A stretch of DNA of 64,000 nucleotides, taken from Vanilla planifolia (lineage: Eukaryota; Streptophyta; Magnoliopsida; Asparagales; Orchidaceae). Numbering within the stretch: position 1 is the first letter of the stretch; every line of letters begins with the position of its first letter. The DNA lies in NCBI GenBank assembly GCA_023846275.1, contig JAIUJO010000236.1, positions 258,001 through 322,000 of the forward strand, given 5' to 3'. This document shows positions 1 through 11,760 of this stretch, one piece after another. The notes under the pieces are model-generated. The model made no database searches and was not told the DNA's origin. It saw only the letters and a list, made by a program, of their open reading frames with translations. Made by a program: the position numbers and the translations under genes.

Positions 1-3000
1 AGTAGAGTTAGGTTTGGCTTGGCTAGTCTAGGCTAGGTTTGAGTAGAGCATACTAGAGTTTAGTAGAGTAAAGCTATGTTAGGTTAGGCTAGTCTAGATT
101 AGGCTAGTTTAAACTAGGCTAAGATAGAGTAAAGCTATGTTAGGCTTGGCTTGGCTAAGGTATGCTAGAGTATGACAGAGTATAGTGGAGTAGAGTAGAG
201 TAGGGTAGAGTAGAGTAGAGTAGAGTGAAACAAAGTAGAGCAGAGTAGAGCATAGTAGAGTTGAGTGTTATAGAGTAGAGTAGAGAAAAGAAGAGTAGTG
301 CAGATTAGAGTAGAGCAGAGTAGAGCTAGGTTAGGATAGGTTAAGCAAGGCTACACTGGGCTGAGCAAGGGTTGAGAAGCATAGAGTAGTGTAAAGCAAG
401 GTTAGGCTAGGCTTGATTAGAGTAGAGTAAAGTTGAGCACATTAAAGTAGAGTGGAGTAAAGTAGAGTAGAGTACAATAGTTTAGAGTAAAGCTAGGTCA
501 GGCTAAGCTAGAGTGGAGTAGAGTAGAGTAGAGTAGGCTAGAGCTCAGTTAGGTTAGGCTAGGCCTGGCTAAGATTTAGCAGAGTAGAGTAGAGTATAGC
601 AAAAAAGAACAGAGCAAAGAAGAGAAAAGTAAATCAGAGAGGAGTAAAGTAGAGCAGAGCAGAGAAGCGTAGAGCTGACTAGAGTAGAGTAGAGCAGTGT
701 AATGTAGAACAGAGTAGAGCAGAGAAGAGCAGAGTAAAGTAGAGCTAGTTAGGCCAAGTTTAGTTAGGCTAGTTAGGCTAAGCTAGGTTGTGGTAGAGTA
801 GAGTAAAGTAGAGTAAAGTAGGTTAGTTTAGTGTAGAGTATATTATAGTAGAGTAGAAGAGAGCTAGGTTAGGTTAGGCTAGGCAAAGCTAGGGAAGGCT
901 TGAGTAAAGTAGAGTAGAGTAGCGTGGATTAGAGTTGAGTAGAGTTGAATGGAGTATTGTAGAGATCGATTAGGTTTGGGCAATTTAGGCTAAGATAGGC
1001 TAAGGTAGGGTAAGTTAGGCTAGAGTAGAGTAAAGTAGAGTAGACCAGAGTAGAGTAAAGCTAAGTTAAGCTAGGGTAGGCTAGGATAGGCTAAGCTAGG
1101 CTAGAGTAGCATAGAGTAGATTAGAGCAGAGTAAAGCAGAGCAAAGTAAAGCAAAGACGAGTGTAGCAAAACAGAGTAGAGCAGAGCAGAGCGAAGTAGA
1201 GCTAAGTTTGGCTAGGTTAGGCTAGGTGAGGCTAGGCTAGAGTAGAGTAGAGTATAGCAGAGTATAGTAGAGTAGAGTAGAGTAGAGCTAGGGTAAATGA
1301 GGCTATGCTAGGCAAGGCTAAAGTAAAGTAAAGTAGAGGAGACAGAGTAGAGTAAAAATGAGTAGAGTAGAGTAAAGCAGAGTAGAGTAGAGTATAGCAA
1401 AAAAGAGTAGGGAAGAGTAGAGCATATCCGAGCAGAGCAGAGAAGAGCAAAGCTAGATTAGGCTCGGCTAGGATAGGCTCGAGTGGAGTATAGTAGAATA
1501 GAGTAGAGTAGAATGGAGCCGAGCTAGGCTAAGCAAGGTTAGGTTGAAGTAGAGTAGAGTAGTGCTAGGTTAGGATAGGCTAAGCTAGGTGAGGTAAGAG
1601 TAGATTAGGGTAGTGTAGAGTAGAGTAGAATAGATTGGAGTAGAGTAGAATAGGGGAGAGTAGAGTATTGTAGAGAAGAGCAAAGCATAATAAAATAAAG
1701 CATAGCAGAGCGTAATAGAGCAGAGTAGAGTAGAGTGGAGCATAGCAAAGTAGAGTAGAGCTAAGTTAGGCTAGGCTAGGCTAAGCTAGCCTAGAGTAAA
1801 GTAGAGTGGGGTAAACTAAAGTAAATTAGAGTATAGTAGAGTAGAGTAGAATAGAGTAGAGTGAGGTTAGACTAGGCAAGGCTTGGCTAGGATAGGATAG
1901 GCTTCGATAGACTAAAGTAGAGTAAGATACAATAGAGAAGAATCAAGTAGAGTAGAATAGAGTTGAGTTAGTTTAGGCTAGGCATGGCTAGGCTAGGGTA
2001 GAGTAGAGTAGAGTGGAGTGGAGTAGAGTAGAGTGAGGTTAGGCTAGGCAAGGGTAGGCTAGTCTAGGCTAGACTAAAGTAGAGTAGAGTATAACAGAGA
2101 AGAGTAAAGTTGAATAGAGTAGAGTAGAGCATAGCAGAGTAGAGCAGAGCAAAGTGGAGAGAAGCAGAGTAGAGCATCATAAGGTGGAGCAGAGCAGAGT
2201 TGAGCAGAGCAAAAAAAAAGCAGAGTAGAGTAGAGCTAGGTTAGGCATGGCTTAGTTAGGCTAGGTAGGCTAAAGTAAAGTAGTGTACAGCTTTTTTAGG
2301 CTAGGCTAGGCTAAGTTATAATAGAGTAGAGTAGAGTAGAGTAGAGTAGAGAAGAGAAGAGTAGAGAAGAGAAGAGTAGAGTACAGTAGAGTAGAGTAGA
2401 GCAAAGTAGAGTAGATAAGAGTAGAACAGAGCAAAGTAGAGTAGAGCTAGTTAGGCAAGGTTAGGCGAGGCTAGAGTAGTGTAGAGTAGAACTAGGCTAG
2501 GCTAGTCTTTGCTAAAGTAGAGCAGAGTAGAATATAGTATATTTGATTATAGTAGAGTAGAGTTAAGTAAAGTAGAGCTAGGTTAAGTGATGCATAGATA
2601 GGCTAGACTAGGCTAGAGTAGGCTAGGCTGGGCCAAGCTAGGCTAGAGTAGAGTAGAGTAGTGTATAGTAAAGTAAGGTAGAGTAGAGTAGAGTAAAGCA
2701 GAGCTAAGTTAGGCTAGGCTAGAGAAGAGTAAAGTTGAGCAGACAAGAATAGAGTAGAGTATAGAGGAGTAAAGCAAAGATGAGAAGAGTAGAGTAGAAC
2801 AGAGTAGAGCAAAGCAGAGTAGAATATAGTAGAGTAGAGTAGAGTAGAGAAGAGTTTAGAAGAGTAGAGTGGAGTAGAGTAGAGTAGAGTTGTGTAGAGT
2901 AGAGTAGAGTAGAGCTAGATTAAGCAAAGCTAGACTAGGCTAGGTTTGAGAAAGGTAGCATAGAATAGAGTGTGTAGAGATAGGTTAGGCTAGGTTAGGT

Positions 3001-5472
3001 TAGGCTGAGCAAGGCTAGGGAAGGCTAGGCTAGGTTAGGCTGCACAAGGCTAGAGTAGAGCAGAGTTGAGTAGAGTAGAGAAGAGTAAACCAGAGTATAG
3101 AAGAGAAGAGTAGAGTAGAGCAGAGTAGAGAAGAATAAAATAGAGCAAAGGAGAGCAGAGCAGAGTAAAGCAAAGTAGAGTATAGTAGGGCAGAGCAGAG
3201 CAGATAGTAGAGCAAGCTTAAGCAAGGCAAGTCTAGGTTAGAATAGTGTAGAGTAGAATAGAATAGAGTAGAGTAGAGTAGAGTATAGTAGGGTAGGGTT
3301 AAGTGGAGCAGAGTAGAGTATAACTAGATTAGGCTAGGTTAGGTTAGGCAAGACAAGGCTAAGGTAGGCTATCAAGAGTAGAGTAGAGTAGAGCAAAGTA
3401 GAGTATAATAGAGCTAGGATATGCTAGGCTAGGCTTGAGTACAATAGAGCAGAGTAGAGTAGAGTAGAGCAGAGTAAAGATGAGTAGAGTAGAGCATGGT
3501 AGAGCAGAGTAGAGTAGAGTAGAGCAAAGCAAAGGTTGGTTAGGCTAGGATAGGCTAGGCGAGAGTAGTGTAGACGAGAGTAAAGTAGAGCAAGGTTAGG
3601 CTAAGCTAGCCTTGGTTGAGTTAGAGTAGAGTAGAGTAGAATATAGTAGATTAGAGTAGAGTAGAGTAAAGTACAGTAGAGCTAGGTTATACCAAGGAAG
3701 GCTAGGCTAGGCTAGAGTAGGCTAAGCTAGAGTAGAGTAGAGTAGAGTAGTGTAGAGAAGAGCAATGTTAAGCTAGGCTAGGCTAGGTTTGGCTAAACTA
3801 GGGCAGTGTAGTGTAGAGTAGAGTAGAGCAGCATGAAATAGAGCAGAGTAGAGAAGAGTAGAGTAGAGTAGAGCAGAGTAGAGCAAAGCAAGGCAGAGTA
3901 AAGTAGAATCAAGCAAAGTAGAGTAGGGCATAGTAGAGCAGAGCAGAACAGTGTGTAGTAGGGTAGAGTAGAGTAGAGCAAGGTTAGGCTAGGCTAGGCT
4001 AAGCAAGGTTAGAGTTGAGTAGAGTAGACCAGAGTAAAAAAAAGTAGAGTAAAATAGAGTAGAGTGGAGTAGAGTAGAGTTAGGCTAGGCTAGGTTAGGC
4101 TTAACAAGGCTAGAGTAGAATAGAGTAGAGTAGAGTAGAGTATAATTGAGTAGAAGAGAGTAGAGTAGAGCTAGGTTAGACTAGACTAGGCAAGAGTAGA
4201 ATAGAGTAAGGTAGAGTAGAGTATAGTAGAGGAGAGGAGAGTAGAGTAGAGCTAAGTTAGGCTAGGCTTGGCTAGAGCACAATATAATAAATTAGAGTAG
4301 AGTAGAGCAGAGTATAGTAAAGAAGAGTATAGCAAAACTTGGTTAGGCTTGGCCTAGCTAGAGCAGAGTAGAGTAGAGCTAGATCAGGCTAGGCTAGGTT
4401 AGAGTATTATAGATAATAATAGAGTAAAGTAAAGAAGAGTAGAGTAGAGTAGAATAGAGTAGAGTAGAGCAGAGTAAGGCATAATAGAGTAGAGCAGAGC
4501 TAGATTAGGATAGGTTAGCTAAGTAAGGCAAGACTATAATAGAGCAGAGTTAAGTTAGGCTAGGCTAGGTTAGAGTAGAGTAGAGTAGAGTGGAGTAGAG
4601 TAGAGTAGAGTACAGTAGAGTAGGATAGAGCTAGGCTAGGCTAGGCTAATCTAGGCTAAATAAGGCCAGGATGGGCTAAGCTAGAGGAGAGAAGAGTTGA
4701 GTTGAGTAGAGTAGAGTAGAGTAGAGTAGAGCAAGATTTTTCCTGAGTAGGCTAGGCTATGCTAGAGCATAATAGAGTTGAGTAGAGTAAAGGAAGTAGA
4801 GTAGATTAGATAATGCCAGAGTAGAGTAGAGAAAAGTAGAGTAGAGTAAAGCAGGGTAGAGCAGAGCAGAGTAAAGTTAAGTTAGGCTAGGCTAAGCTAG
4901 GCTATCTAGAGTTTCTTAGATCAGAGTAGAGCTTTGTTCAACTTTGCTAGTTTAAGTGAGGCTAGAGTAGAGAAGAGTAGAGTAAAGTAGACTAGAGTAG
5001 AGTAGAGTGTGGCCAGGTTAGGTTGAGGCTAAGTTAGGCTACCTAGAGTAGAGTAGAGTAGAGTAGTATAGAGTAGAGTAGAGTAGATTAGAGTAGAGTA
5101 TAGTAGATTAGGGTAGAGCTTAGTTAGGCTAGGCTAAGCTAGAGTAGAGTATAGTAGACCAGAGTTGAGTAGAGTAGAGCAGGACAAAGCAGAGCAGAGC
5201 AAAGTAGAGTAGTGTAGAGCCGAGTAAGGAGAGTAGGGTAGAGAAGAGAAGAGCAGAGCATAGTAGAGAAGAGTATAGCAGAGAGGAGAAGGGCATTGTA
5301 GAGTAGAGCCTAAGTTAGGCTAGGCAAGGGTAGGCTAGGTCTGAGTAGAGTAGAATAGAGTAGGTTAAAAGTAGAGAATAGTATGGCAAGGCTAGGTTAG
5401 GCAAGGTTAAGCTTGTTTAGGCTAGGCTAGGCTAGTGTAGAGTAGTGTAGAATAGAGTTGGGTAGAGTAGAG
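1..5472. repeat. Ordinary alternating satellite, left part
   Basis: This stretch alternates TAGAG-type blocks with short GGCTA-type blocks and holds no gene. An AAGAG-enriched patch lies around 2346-2374 and another around 5237-5252. Small non-pentameric interruptions occur at about 2291 (a run of T), 4735-4746 and 4903-4960. A short GGAGA run is present at about 4228-4241. I see no transposon, tRNA or unique sequence. Confidence 0.9.
4903..4960. other. Degenerate non-pentameric interruption
   Basis: Pentamer phasing is loose here. The stretch contains TTTCTTAGATCAG and GTTCAACTTTGC, which do not match either unit family, before the normal pattern resumes. It is too short to be a gene or mobile element and may be a patch of accumulated mutations. 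Confidence 0.5.
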
Positions 5473-5631
5473 TATAATAAGGATTGGCTATGTTAGGCAA
5501 GGTTAGGTTAAGATAAACTAGGTCTAATGGAATGGAGTAGTGCAGAGGAGCATAGAGAATTGTTAGGCTTAGCTAGGCTAGAGTAGAATAAAATAGAGTA
5601 GAGTACAGTAGAGTAGAGTAGAGTGAAATAT

Positions 5632-5751
5632 TGCTAGGCTAAGCAAGGCGAGGTTAGGTTAGGATAGGTTTGGCAAGGATAGGCTAAGCTAGGTTAGGCT
5701 AGGCTAAGCTCGACGAGGCTAGGCTAGGTTAGGCTAGGCTAGGCTATGCAA
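5632..5751. repeat. Unusually long GGCTA-type block
   Basis: About 120 bp consist only of GGCTA/GGTTA-type units and variants such as GGCGA and AAGCA, with no TAGAG unit. Typical GGCTA-type blocks elsewhere are a few units to roughly 60 bp. It sits inside the higher-order module cluster. Confidence 0.8.
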
Positions 5752-6592
5752 GAGTAGAGTAAAATTAAGTAAAATAGAATAAAGTGGAGTAGAGTGGAGT
5801 AGAGTATAGTAAGGCTAGGTAAAGCAATGCAAGGCTAGGCTAGGCAATGTTAGACTAGAGTAGAGTAGAGTAGCATAAAGCTAAGTTAGGCTTAGTTATG
5901 GTAGAGTAGAATAAAATAGAGTAGAGAAGTGTAAGGCTAAGCAAGGCTAGGCGAGGTTAGGTTATGCTAGGCTAGGCGAGGCTAGGTTAGAGTAAAGTCG
6001 GGTAGGGAAGAGTAGAGTAGAGTATAATAGAGTAGAGTTGAGCAGAGTAGAGCAGAGTAGAGTAGAGTAGAGCATAGTCGAGTAGAGTAGAGAAGAGAAG
6101 AGTAGAGCATATCAAAGCAAAACAGAATAGAATTAAATAGAGCAAAGTAGAGCAGAGCAGAGTAGAGAAGAACATACCAATGTAGAGCTGATTAGAGCAT
6201 AGTAGAGCAGAACAGAGTGGAATAGAGTAGAATAGAGCAATGTTATGTAGAACCTAAGTGAGGTTAGGCTAGGCTAGAGTAGAATAAAGTAGAGTAGGGT
6301 AGAGTAGAGTATAGTAAGGCTAGGCTAGGTTAGTCTAAGTTAGGTTAGGCTAGGCTAGGCTTGATTAGAGTAGGGTACAATAAAGTAGTATAAAGATAGG
6401 TTAGGCTTAGCTAGGCTAGAGTAGAATAAAATTTAGTAGAGTAGAGTAGGGTAGAGTAAGGTTAGGCTAGGGTAAGAGAGGTTAGGTAAGGCTAGGATAG
6501 GTTATGCTAGGTTATGGTCGGCTAGGTTAGAGTATGGTAGGGTAGAGAAGTGTAGAGTAACTTAAAGTAGAATACAGTAGACTTGAGTTGAG

Positions 6593-6622
6593 TAGAGTAG
6601 AGTAGAGTAGAGTAGAGTAGAG
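6593..6622. repeat. Perfect (TAGAG)6 run
   Basis: Six uninterrupted TAGAG units. Perfect runs of this length are uncommon in the window, where substitutions normally fall every few units. Confidence 0.85.
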
Positions 6623-9600
6623 ATAGTAGAGTAGAGTATAGTAGAGTAGGGTAGAGTAGTGTTGAGCAGAGTAGAGTAGAGTAGAGTAAAGTAGGATAGA
6701 GCTATGTTAAGCTTAGCAAGGCTAGAGTAAAATAAATAGAGTAGAGTAAAGTAAGGCTAGGCTAGGATACAATGGGCTCGGGTAGAGTAGACTAGAGTAG
6801 GGTAGAGTAGGTATAGTAAGGCTAGGCTAGGCTAATCAAGGCTAGGTCATACTAGAGTAGAATAAAGTAGAGTAGAGTAGCATTGAGCTAAGTTAGGATT
6901 AGCTAAGCTAGAGTAGAATAAAATAGTGTAGAGTAGAGCAAGGTTAGGCTAGACTAGGCGAGGTTAAGCAAGGCTATGCTAGAGTATAATAGAGTAAGGT
7001 AGAGTAGGGTATAGTAAGGCAGGGCTAGGCTATGCTAGGTTAGGCTAAAAAAAGGCTAGGTTCGCTTAGGTTATTTAAGGCTGGAGTAATGTAGAGTAGC
7101 ATAGAGCTATGTTAGGATTAGCTAAGCTAAAGTAGAATTAAATAGAGTACAGTAGAGTAGAGTAGAGTAGAGCAGAGGAGAATAAGGCTAAGCTTGGCTA
7201 GGCAAGGTTTGGTTAGGATAAGTTAGGCTAGGTTAGGCTAGACTAGGTTAGAGTATAGTAGAGCAGAGTAGAGTAGAGTTGCATAGGGCTAAGTTAGGCT
7301 TAGCTACACTAGAGTAGGATAAAATAAAGTAGAATAAAGTAAGACTCAACTAGGCTAGGTGAGGTTAGATTAGGTTAGGCTAAATAAGGCTAGGCTAGGT
7401 TAGTTTTAAGTAAGGTATGGTGGTGTAAAGTAGAGCAAAGTAGAGTGGAGCAAAGCAAAGTAGAGCAAAGTAGAGTAGAACATAGCAGAGCAAAGCAGAG
7501 TAGAGTAGAGATGAGAAGAGTATAGTAGAATTAGTTTAGGCTAGTCTAGGTGAGGCTATGTTAGAGTAGAGTAGAGTAAAGCTAGGTTAAGCTAGGTTAG
7601 GTTAGGGTAGAGTAGAGTGGAGTAGAGCTAGGTTAGGCTAGGTTAGAGTAGAGTAGAGTAGAGTCGAGCAGAGTAGAGTTAGGTTAGGCTAGGGTAGGCT
7701 TGTCTAGGCATGGAAATAGTAGAGTAGGTAAAGTAGAGTAGATTAGAGTAGAGCAGAGTAAAGTAGAGTAGAGTAGAGCTCAATTAGGATCGACTAGACA
7801 GAGTAGAGTAGATAAAGCAGAGTGGAGAAGAGCTAAACAAAACAGAGCAGAGCATAATAGAGAAGAGTATAGTAGAGTAGAGTAGAGCATAGTAGAGAAG
7901 AGCATAATAGAGCAGAGTTGAGTAGAGAAGAGTAGAGTAGGGTAGACTAGAGCAGAGCAGAGCAGATTAAAGCAGAGTAGAGAAAAATAGAGCTAGGTTT
8001 GAAAGGTTAGAGTCGAGAAGAGTAAAGTTAGGTTAGGCAAGGCTAGGCTAGTCTAGGTTAGGGTAGAGTACATTAGAATAGAGTAGAGTAGAGTAAAGTA
8101 GAGCAAAGCAGAGCAGAGCAGAGTGGAGCAAGGTTAGGTTAAGTTAAGCTAGGCTAAGCTATGCTAGACTATAATAGAGTTGAGCTAAGTAGACTAGGTT
8201 AGGTTAGAGTAGAGTAGAGTGCAGTACAATAGAGTAGAGTAGAGTAGAGAAGAGTAGAATAGAGCAAAGTAGAGTAGAGTAGAGTAGAGTTATAAAATTA
8301 AGAGAAGAGCATAGTAGAGTAGAGAAGAGCTAGGTTAGGCTAAGATAGGCTAGGGTAAGCAAGGCTAAGGATGGCTACATTAAGCTAAGCAAGGTTAGAG
8401 TAGAGTATAGTAAAGTGGAGTATAGCTGAGCAGAGCAGACTGTAGTAGAATATAATAGAGAAAAGTAGAGTATTGTTTAATAGAGCATAACTGAGTAGAG
8501 TAGAGCAGAGCAAGGTTAGGCTAGGTTATGCTATGCTGGGTAAGGTTAGGCTAACCTAGGCTAGAATATAGTAGAGTAGAGTAGAGTAGAGCAAGGTTAG
8601 GCTAAGTTTGGCTAGGTTAGAATAGAGTAGAGTAGAGTAGATAAGAGTAGAGTGGAGTATAGTAGAGTGAGGTTAGGCTAGGCTAGGCAATAGGAGTTGA
8701 GTAGAGTATAGTAGTACTATGTTAAGCTAGGCAAAGCTAGAGTACAGTATAGCATAGTAGAGTAAAGTAGAGATGAGCAGAGCAGAGCTGACCAGGGTTA
8801 TGCAGAGCAGAGCTGAGCAGGGTTAGGTTAAGATATGCTAGGTTAAGTTAGGTAAGGTTAGGCTAGGCTAGGCAAAGCTAAGCTAGAGTAGAGTATAGTA
8901 GAGCTTGGTTAAGCTAATCTAGGCTAGGATTAGTTAAAGTAGAGTAGAGTAGAGTAGAGTAGAGTTGATTAACATAGAGTTGAGCAAAGCTAGGCTAGGC
9001 TAAGCAATCCTTGGTCAGGCTAGGCTTGGATTTACTAGAGTAGAGTAGAGGTCAGTTAGGCAAGGTTAGGCTTTTCTAGGCTAGGCTAAAGTAGAGTAGA
9101 CTATAGCAGAGTAGAGTAGACCAGAATAGAGTAGAATAAAGCAAAGTAGAGAAGAATAGAGTAGAGTAGAGTCGAGCTGAGTAGAGTTGAGTATAGCAGA
9201 GTAGGCGAGCTGAGCTGAGTTGTTGAGAGCAAAGCAGAGTAGAGTGAAGCTAGGTTAGGTTAAGCTAGTCGAGGTTAAGCTAGGTTGGAGTAGAGTAGAG
9301 AAGAGTAGACTATTATTGAGTAGAGTAGAGCAAGGTTAAGCTAAGGATGGCTAGGCAAAGCTAGGTTAGGCTAGCTATAGTAGAGTACAGTAGAGTAGAG
9401 CTAGGTTAGGTTTTTCTTGGCTAGGCTAGGCTTTACTAAAGTAAAGTAAAGTAGTGTAGAGAAGGATATAGTAGAGTAGAGTAGAGCAAAGTTGATCAAA
9501 GTTGAGTAGAACAGAGATGAGCAGCATAGAGTAGAGCAGTGTAGAGCATGGTTAGGATAGGCTAGGTGAGGTGAAGCTAGGTTAGGTTAGACTAGGTTAG

Positions 9601-11037
9601 AGAAAAGTGGAGTTTAGTATGTTAGAGCAGAGTAGAGCTAGGTTAGGTCAAGCTAGGCGAGGTAAATAGAGTAGAGTTGAGTAGAGTAGGTAATGTAGAC
9701 TAGAGTACAGTAGAATAAAGTAGGCAGAGTAGCGTAAAGTAGAGAAGAGAAGAGTAGAGTAGAGTAAAGTAGAGTAGAGTAGAGTTGAGCAGAGCAGAGA
9801 AAAGTAGATTTGAGTATAGTAGAGCTTGGTTACGCTAGGCTAGGCTGGAGTATAGTAGAGTAGAGTAGAGTAGAGCTGATTAGAATAGAGTAGAGTAGAG
9901 TATAGTAGAGCATAGTAGAGTAGTGTAGATTAGAGTAGAGTACAATAGAGTAGAATGAAGTAGAGAAGAAGAATAGAGTAGAGTAGAGGAGAGCATAGGA
10001 GACCAGAGTAAAGGTGAATAGAGCTAGGTGGAGCAGAGCAGATGAGTAGAGTAGAGTAGAGTAGAAAAGAGTAGAGCAGAGAAGAGGAGTATAGAGTAAA
10101 GTAGATAAGTGTAGAGTGGAGTAGAGTAGAGTAGAGCTAGGTTTGGGTAGGTTAGGTTAGGCTAGGGTAGGCTAGGCTGAGTTAGGCAAGTGTAGAGTAA
10201 AGTGGAGTAGAGTATAGCTAGATTAGGTTAGGCAAGGCTAGGTTAAGCTAGGCTAGAGTAGATTAAAGTAAAGTAGTGTAGAGTAGAATAAAGTAGAGTA
10301 AAGTAGAGTAGAATAGAGTAGAGTAAAGTAGAGTAGAATAGAGTAAAGTAGAGTAGAGTAGAGTACAATAGAGTAGATTACAGTGGAGTAGAGTAGAGCT
10401 AGGTTGGGCTAGGGTAGGGTTGGCTTGGGTAGCATATGCTAGGATAGGTTAGGCTAGTGTAGAGTGGAGTAGAGTAGAGTAGAATAGAGTATAGCAGAGT
10501 AGAGCAGAGTAGAGAAGGGTAGAGTAGAGCATAAAATAGTAGAGTAGAGTAGAGCAGAGGAGAGCAGAGTAGAGCAGAATTGTGTAGCGTAGAGCTGAGC
10601 AAAGAAGAGTAGAGCCAGGTTAGGTTAGGCTAGGCTAGTCAAGGCAAGGCTAGGCTATAGTAGAGTAGAATAGAGTAGAGTAGAGTAGAGTAGAGTAAAG
10701 TGGAGCATAGTAGAGTAGAGTAGAGTAGAGTAGAGCTAGGTTATCCTAGGCAAGGCTAGGCTAGGTTAGGCTAGGTAGGAGTAGAGTATAGTAGAGTAAG
10801 GTATAGTAAAGTAGAGTATAATAAAGCTAGGTTAGGATAGCTAAGCTAGGCTAAGCTTTGCCAATGTAGAGTAGAGCTAAGAAGAGCATAACAGAGCTAT
10901 GTAGAGTAGAGCAAAGTAGAGTAGAGCGGAGCATAGTAGAGCAGAGTAGAGAAGAGCAAGGTTAGGCTAGGCTAGGCTAGGCTGGAGTCAAGTAAAGTAG
11001 TGTAGAGCAGAGTATAGTAGAGTAGTGGTAGGTTTTG

Positions 11038-11052
11038 TTAGGTTAGGTTAGG
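11038..11052. repeat. (TTAGG)3, telomere-type pentamer run
   Basis: Three perfect TTAGG units embedded in GGCTA-type satellite. TTAGG is the arthropod-type telomere unit, but three units inside the array are better explained as local variants of TAGGY. Confidence 0.8.
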
Positions 11053-11705
11053 ATAGAATAGAGTAAAGTAGAGTAGACTAGAGCAGAGTAAAGTATAGTA
11101 GAGTAGAGTATAGCATAATAGAGCTCAGCAAAGTAGAGTAGGGCAAAGTATAGCAAAGCAAAGTAGAGAAGATTAGAGAAGAGCTAGGTTAGGCTAGGCT
11201 AGAGAAAATTAAAGTAGAGTAGAGTAGAGCAAAGTAGAGTAAAGTAGATCTTGGTTAGGCAAGGTGCTAGGGTAAAGTAGAGTAGAGTATAGTAGAATAG
11301 AGTAGAGTAGAGCAAAGTAAAGTTAAGTAGAACAGAGTACAGTAGTACAGAGCAGAACGAAGTAGAGCATAGTAGAATGGAGCATAGCTATGTTAAGCTA
11401 GGTTATGCAATGCAAGACTATGCTAGAGTAAAGTAAAATAGAGCTAAGTTAGGCTAAGAAAGGATAAGCAAGGTTAAAGTAGTGTAGAGTAGAATTGAGT
11501 AGAGTGGAGTTGAGCTAGGTTTGGTCAAGCTAAGCTAAGCTAGGCTAAGCTAGAGTAGAGTAGAGTAGAGTAGATATAGCTTAAGCTAGGTTAGGCTATG
11601 TTAGAGTAGAGTAGAGTGGAGGAGAGTAGAGTAGAATAGAGCAGAATAGAGTAGGGCTGAGTAGAGTAGAGCATAGTAAAGCAGAGCAGAGTAGAGTAGT
11701 GTAGT

Positions 11706-11760
11706 GTAGAACAGAGCAAAGAAGAGTAGAATGGAGTAGAACAGAGCAAAGAAGAGTAGT
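11706..11760. repeat. 30-bp local tandem duplication
   Basis: GTAGAACAGAGCAAAGAAGA followed by GTAG occurs at 11706 and again at 11736, separated by TAGAATGGA-type filler. The 30-bp offset is six pentamers, consistent with unequal exchange or slippage in 5-bp register. Confidence 0.85.

Larger units (their letters stand above)
5473..7340. repeat. Cluster of higher-order satellite modules
   Basis: A composite module recurs here. It opens with TATAGTAAGGCTAGG or a close variant, then about 104-127 bp later carries a core resembling GTTAGGCTTAGCTAGG followed at once by AGAGTAGAATAAAATAG. Openings lie near 5473, 5805, 6310, 6812, 7010 and 7188. The AATAAAAT cores lie near 5586, 5909, 6424, 6916, 7134 and 7318, and a further core near 6727 lacks a clear opening. 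A shorter relative, AGAATAAAGTAGAG, is at about 6282 and 6860. Opening-to-opening spacings of about 505 and 502 bp, then about 198 and 178 bp, suggest an original unit near 500 bp with shortened derivatives. The order of landmarks inside the modules is conserved although individual pentamers differ. Confidence 0.75.

Noticed and set aside
2211..2219. Poly-A tail of a retrotransposed element (A-run here and at 41779-41787)
   Set aside because: The A-runs are about nine bases, flanked by ordinary units, with no element body or target-site duplication.
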